A DNA stretch of 9,816 nt, from the NCBI GenBank assembly GCA_022562335.1, contig JADFPM010000079.1, positions 1 to 9,816 of the forward strand, read 5' to 3'. Position 1 is the stretch's first letter. Every line of letters begins with the position of its first letter. This document shows positions 6,370 through 9,816 of the stretch, piece after piece. Position numbers and translations under genes: made by a program. This stretch comes from Chloroflexota bacterium. GTDB taxonomy: Bacteria > Chloroflexota > Dehalococcoidia > Lucifugimonadales > UBA3495. The notes below the pieces were generated by a model. It saw only the letters and a program-made list of their open reading frames with translations, ran no database searches and was not told where the DNA came from.

Positions 6370-7806
6370 TTGAAACCCTCGCGATACGTCGCTGATCACC
6401 CAGCCCTGCTGGGGCTGGTTTTTGTACTATTTCTGGTGGCATGTGGCAGTGCCGCACCCGCCGCTCCCCAGGGCCTTGCCAAGGACAATAAAGCGACCCC
6501 ATCGGAGCAAAGCCCCACCGCCCAGACCTCTCCGAGTGGTCCCCCGGCGATGGTTGATTCCGGGTCTGCCAGGGATCCGGCAGATACAACCACCGGCGGT
6601 CAAACGGAAGGGGCCTCCATCGAGACGGCGGTCCCTTCCCAGAATCAAAGCAACGGGCAACAAAGCGCCACGGCCGCTGGGGCAGAAAAGGCCCTGGCCG
6701 CCGTGCCAACTCCCACGCCTGTCCCGCCGCCGGCCGACGATTACACCGGGCCGGTGGGTGGCAACGTCGGCGACCGGGCGGCTGAGATCGAAGGTATCAA
6801 AGCTTGGCTCAACAGCGAACCCCTGACTTTGGCCGGGTTGAGGGGCAAAGTGGTGCTGATAGATTTTTGGACCTACACCTGCATCAACTGCATCCACACC
6901 TATCCCTTCCTTAAGTTGTGGCATTCGCGCTACGCCGACGACGGTCTGGTGATCATCGGCGTCCACAGCCCCGAGTTCGAGTTTGAGAAAGACCAGGACA
7001 ACGTCACCCGGGCGACCAAAGACGAGGGGATCATCTGGCCGGTGGCCATGGACAACGACTTCGTCACCTGGAGAAACTACTCCAACCGCTTTTGGCCGGC
7101 CAAATATTTGATAGATCAAAACGGAGAAGTCAGGTACACCCACTTCGGAGAGGGCAAGTACGCCGAGACCGAGAAGAAGATTCGCGAGCTACTGTTGGAG
7201 ACGGGCGCGGAGTTCATCGGCGGCGATCTGCCTCTTCCCACCGACCGGACCGTTGATCCCACGTACCTCGAATACCGGGGCGCGGAGGTTACCCGGGAGT
7301 TGTACGGAGGATACGAAAGGGGGTACAACGACTTCCTTTACGGACGGGGGGGTTACTTCAAGCAACAGGCTTATTACAATAACCCCAACGAGGTGGTGGA
7401 TTTCGAGGCTCCAGATAGTCTGGATCCACACCAGATATACTTGGACGGGCCTTGGAGGGTGGGCCCGGAGAGCGTCAAGCACGGAAGGGAGACCGACGGG
7501 AACCAAGACACCCTGTCTATGATCTATTCCGCTGTCAGCGTAAACGCCGTGTTGACCTCGGAATCTGGGGACGACTACAAAGTTCGTGTCACCGTCGACG
7601 GTGAATACCTGACGGAAGAAAACAAGGGGAAAGACATCATCATCGGCAGTGACGGTGAAAGCTACCTGATGGTGGACGGGGCCCGATTGTACGAGGTGTT
7701 GGCAAACTCCCAATACAAGCGCCGGGAACTGCTGACCATGAGCTCTGACTCGCCGGATTTCGGGTTGTTCGCCTTCACATTCGACATTTACCAGAAAGGC
7801 CCGTAA
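6370..7806 (+). CDS. DipZ-like thioredoxin-fold lipoprotein (CcdA-less), paralogue 1
   Basis: Predicted extracytoplasmic thiol-disulfide oxidoreductase of 478 residues. The N-terminus has a signal sequence ending in a lipobox, LVAC, with lipidated Cys25. A Pro/Ala/Ser/Thr/Gln-rich linker runs to about residue 128. A TlpA/DipZ-like thioredoxin domain follows (about 137-290), with FWTYTCINC (redox pair C171/C174), GVHSPEFEFE and the cis-Pro loop NRFWPAKYLID (Pro243). The last 170 residues match the C-terminal domain of DipZ (VTRELYGGY, YLDGPWRVG, VRVTVDGEYL, final FAFTFDIY). The only cysteines in the mature protein are the lipid Cys and the CxxC pair. Actinobacterial DipZ carries an N-terminal CcdA membrane electron carrier; this protein lacks it, so its reductant must come from elsewhere. 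The start is TTG with GGAG 6 bases upstream. It overlaps the next gene by TAATG. Oxidase, reductase or isomerase direction cannot be told. Confidence 0.92.
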   Translation: MKPSRYVADHPALLGLVFVLFLVACGSAAPAAPQGLAKDNKATPSEQSPTAQTSPSGPPAMVDSGSARDPADTTTGGQTEGASIETAVPSQNQSNGQQSATAAGAEKALAAVPTPTPVPPPADDYTGPVGGNVGDRAAEIEGIKAWLNSEPLTLAGLRGKVVLIDFWTYTCINCIHTYPFLKLWHSRYADDGLVIIGVHSPEFEFEKDQDNVTRATKDEGIIWPVAMDNDFVTWRNYSNRFWPAKYLIDQNGEVRYTHFGEGKYAETEKKIRELLLETGAEFIGGDLPLPTDRTVDPTYLEYRGAEVTRELYGGYERGYNDFLYGRGGYFKQQAYYNNPNEVVDFEAPDSLDPHQIYLDGPWRVGPESVKHGRETDGNQDTLSMIYSAVSVNAVLTSESGDDYKVRVTVDGEYLTEENKGKDIIIGSDGESYLMVDGARLYEVLANSQYKRRELLTMSSDSPDFGLFAFTFDIYQKGP

Positions 7807-8945
7807 TGCCCTTTAGGTTTCCGGGTCCGGACTACCGCCCATCCGCCTTGGTTCGCATCGGCCTGTTTTTGGCGGTTCCCGCCATAGCCGTTTGGTTCGT
7901 GGCCACGTCCTACTTTGGCGGCCAAGGCGGCCTTTCGGGAACCAAAGCGCCCGAGTTCCAAGGCATCCACCAGTGGCTCAACTCACCGCCCCTGACCTTG
8001 GCCGGCCTCAAGGGCAAGGTCGTGCTGGTAGATTTTTGGACCTACACCTGCGTCAACTGCATCCGCACCTTTCCTTATCTAAAGGATTGGAATGCCAGAT
8101 ATTCCGCGGATGGGCTGGTCATCGTGGGAATCCACTCACCGGAGTTTGAGTTTGAGAAGATCACCGAAAACGTAGCCGCCAGCGCCCAAGAAGCAGGATT
8201 GGTGTACGCCATCGCCCAAGACAACGACTTTGACACCTGGAACGCTTATGGCAACCGGTTTTGGCCCGCGAAATATCTGATAGACCAAGACGGTGTGATC
8301 CGCTATATCCACTTCGGAGAAGGAAAATACCGGGAGACCGAGAACAAGATACGGGAACTGCTGGAGGAAGCGGGCGCAAACTTGTTGGACGTGCCCCTAG
8401 GTGCTCCCTTGGTTGCGGCGGCGGGAGCGTCTCTGGCCAGCCGGGGCTCTCCCTTCGGCCTCACCCGCGAGCTTTACGGGGGGTATATCAGGAACAAATC
8501 CCAGAGCGCGGGCTACCTAGCCCATCCGGAATACTATGACGGTCCAGAAATGGTGGTGGATTACCGGGACCCCGGCGGCCACCAGAACCATAAAATCTAC
8601 CTGCAGGGCTTGTGGTTTAGCGGCCTGGAAGCGCTTCAACACGCCAGGCAAAGCCCGGCCTTTGAAGATTACGTGGCAATCAAGTTCTCCGCCGCCAGCG
8701 TAAACGCTGTGGTGAATCCCAAGGGGAAGGAGCCTTTTCAGGTAAGGGTCACGTTGGACGGGCGTCCCCTGACCCAAGAGGAGGCCGGATTGGATATTCA
8801 AATCGAAGATGGCCAAAGCTTTTTTACCGTGGATCAGGGCCGGTTGTACAATCTGGTTTCATTACCCAGGTTTTCCGACCACGAACTGCGTCTGATCCCA
8901 GGGTCTGCCGACTTTGCCCTGTTCGCATTCACCTTCGGAAGTTGA
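7806..8945 (+). CDS. DipZ-like membrane-anchored thioredoxin-fold protein (CcdA-less), paralogue 2
   Basis: Tandem paralogue of the preceding gene, 379 residues. It has no lipobox; a single hydrophobic segment at about 14-34 (VRIGLFLAVPAIAVWFVATS) should anchor it with the rest outside the cytoplasm. The thioredoxin domain at about 48-195 holds FWTYTCVNC (C82/C85, the only cysteines), GIHSPEFEFE and NRFWPAKYLID (cis-Pro154). The DipZ-type C-terminal domain (about 225-379) has LTRELYGGY, YLQGLWFSG, VRVTLDGRPL and a final FAFTFGS. The low-complexity linker of paralogue 1 is absent. The ATG shares its A with the TAA stop of paralogue 1, so the two are translationally coupled. DNA around the active site is nearly identical between the two (GATTTTTGGACCTACACCTG in both), showing duplication. 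Different membrane anchoring suggests divided roles or an electron relay, which is inference. Confidence 0.92.
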   Translation: MPFRFPGPDYRPSALVRIGLFLAVPAIAVWFVATSYFGGQGGLSGTKAPEFQGIHQWLNSPPLTLAGLKGKVVLVDFWTYTCVNCIRTFPYLKDWNARYSADGLVIVGIHSPEFEFEKITENVAASAQEAGLVYAIAQDNDFDTWNAYGNRFWPAKYLIDQDGVIRYIHFGEGKYRETENKIRELLEEAGANLLDVPLGAPLVAAAGASLASRGSPFGLTRELYGGYIRNKSQSAGYLAHPEYYDGPEMVVDYRDPGGHQNHKIYLQGLWFSGLEALQHARQSPAFEDYVAIKFSAASVNAVVNPKGKEPFQVRVTLDGRPLTQEEAGLDIQIEDGQSFFTVDQGRLYNLVSLPRFSDHELRLIPGSADFALFAFTFGS

Positions 8946-8991
8946 CTCTCGCCGTCTCATCTACGGTTAATTTAGAGGAACGATCTTCGCC

Positions 8992-9816
8992 ATGAAAATG
9001 TCATTCGGGCCAACGGTCAACAAAGCCATCTGGACCGGCGTCTTGGGGGTGGCCTTCCTTGCCCTTGGCTGCGGGGCTGCCGCCACCGCCACCCTCATTC
9101 CCCAGCCTTCCACCCCAGAACCGGCCGCTTCAGGCGAATCCGGCGTCAGTGCGATCCTGGCTACCACCGTGTTGCGGGTGGGTTCACAGAGAGTGGCCTT
9201 TTTGCTGGTGGGGCCCAAGGGCCTGATAGATTCGCCTTCAGCCGAAGTCACACCCGTTTTTCTCGGAGAGAACGCCGGAGCGCTGGAAACCGAAACCCGG
9301 CAAGCGCAATTCCATCCTTGGCCCTATGGCGTTAGGGGAGCTTACAGCACCGAATTGAATTTTCCCAAGGCCGGGGATTGGCGATTGGACATCACGGTTG
9401 AAGACAAGACGGGACCGGTGCAAGCAACGCTGATGGTGGATGTCGCGGAGGAATCGGCCATTCCGGATATCGGCGAGATGCCACCTTCGACGCAAAACAA
9501 GACGCTGTCCACGGTGGCCAACGTCGAAGACCTCACAACCGATTACACCCCGGACCTAGACCTGTATCAACTGTCCGTCGACCAGGCCATCAAGTCGGAC
9601 TTGCCAACCGTGGTGGTTTTCGCCACCCCCGCCTTCTGCACCAGTGCCACCTGCGGCCCCCAGGTGGACGCCGTTTCAGAATTGAAAGACGCCCACAAAG
9701 CAGAGGCTAACTTCATCCACGTCGAATATTATGACAACCCTAGCGAAATCCAGGGCGATCTGAGCAGGGCGCAACTGGTAGGCCATGCCGATGACTGGGG
9801 TTTTACCACCATCCCC
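8992..9816 (+). CDS. predicted lipoprotein with thioredoxin-like domain (CxxxxC), C-terminus outside the window
   Basis: Open frame of 275 codons running off the right edge. The start is ATG at 8992, with AGAGGA about 11 bases upstream (a second ATG two codons later is farther away). Residues 1-27 form a signal sequence ending in a plausible but not ideal lipobox, ALGC (Cys27). Residues about 55-155 look like an all-beta domain (VLRVGSQRVAFLLVGPKG; RGAYSTELNFPKAGDWRLDI), similar to Ig-like modules in envelope proteins. From about 205 a thioredoxin-like fold begins: TVVVFATPAFCTSATCGP, with C216 and C221 spaced CxxxxC rather than CxxC, then FIHVEYYD and WGFTTIP at the edge, probably the cis-Pro loop. 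It follows paralogue 2 by 46 bases and is probably in the same operon. Redox activity is likely but unproven; a copper-binding or SCO-like role is an alternative. Confidence 0.85.
   Translation, partial: MKMSFGPTVNKAIWTGVLGVAFLALGCGAAATATLIPQPSTPEPAASGESGVSAILATTVLRVGSQRVAFLLVGPKGLIDSPSAEVTPVFLGENAGALETETRQAQFHPWPYGVRGAYSTELNFPKAGDWRLDITVEDKTGPVQATLMVDVAEESAIPDIGEMPPSTQNKTLSTVANVEDLTTDYTPDLDLYQLSVDQAIKSDLPTVVVFATPAFCTSATCGPQVDAVSELKDAHKAEANFIHVEYYDNPSEIQGDLSRAQLVGHADDWGFTTIP

Noticed and set aside
6427..7143. Minus-strand open frame of 238 codons
   Set aside because: Antisense to the DipZ-like lipoprotein gene, with no recognisable motif.

Overview
The window comes from a GC-rich bacterium. 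Two back-to-back gene sets diverge from about position 6170-6370. A free-living, envelope-bearing lineage related to Chloroflexota or Actinomycetota fits best. This is an inference from the MoxR / DUF58 / transglutaminase operon, the DipZ-type thioredoxin domains and the frequent TTG starts. No rRNA or other phylogenetic marker is present, so the assignment is weak.

Left arm (minus strand, 6166 down to 1): a MoxR-type AAA+ ATPase, a DUF58 membrane protein, a large multi-spanning transglutaminase-like (TgpA-type) protein, an O6-alkylguanine-DNA alkyltransferase (Ogt/MGMT), and an alpha/beta hydrolase that runs off the left edge. DUF58 and the transglutaminase-like gene overlap by ATGA. The transglutaminase-like and alkyltransferase genes overlap by TGATG. 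The set therefore reads as one operon with translational coupling. The first three genes form a widespread conserved module of poorly defined envelope function. The two downstream enzymes are unrelated passengers or partners.

Right arm (plus strand, 6370 to 9816): three extracytoplasmic thioredoxin-fold proteins in a row. Two are tandem paralogues with the C-terminal half of DipZ (TlpA-like domain with WTYTC[IV]NC plus the DipZ C-terminal beta domain). One has a lipoprotein signal and the other an N-terminal membrane anchor. They overlap by TAATG. The third, cut by the right edge, is a predicted lipoprotein with a beta-rich N-terminal region and a thioredoxin-like domain with a CxxxxC pair.

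Main points of interest: (1) the transglutaminase-like protein has Ser where the catalytic Cys should be, and its only two cysteines lie in an acidic segment just before the last membrane helix; (2) tandem CcdA-less DipZ-like paralogues sit next to a third redox protein; (3) a near-perfect 16-nt-arm inverted repeat lies in the leader of the redox operon; (4) a DNA-repair gene is translationally coupled to an envelope gene. No mobile element, CRISPR array, tRNA or rRNA was seen. No gene-free stretch exceeds 300 bases.
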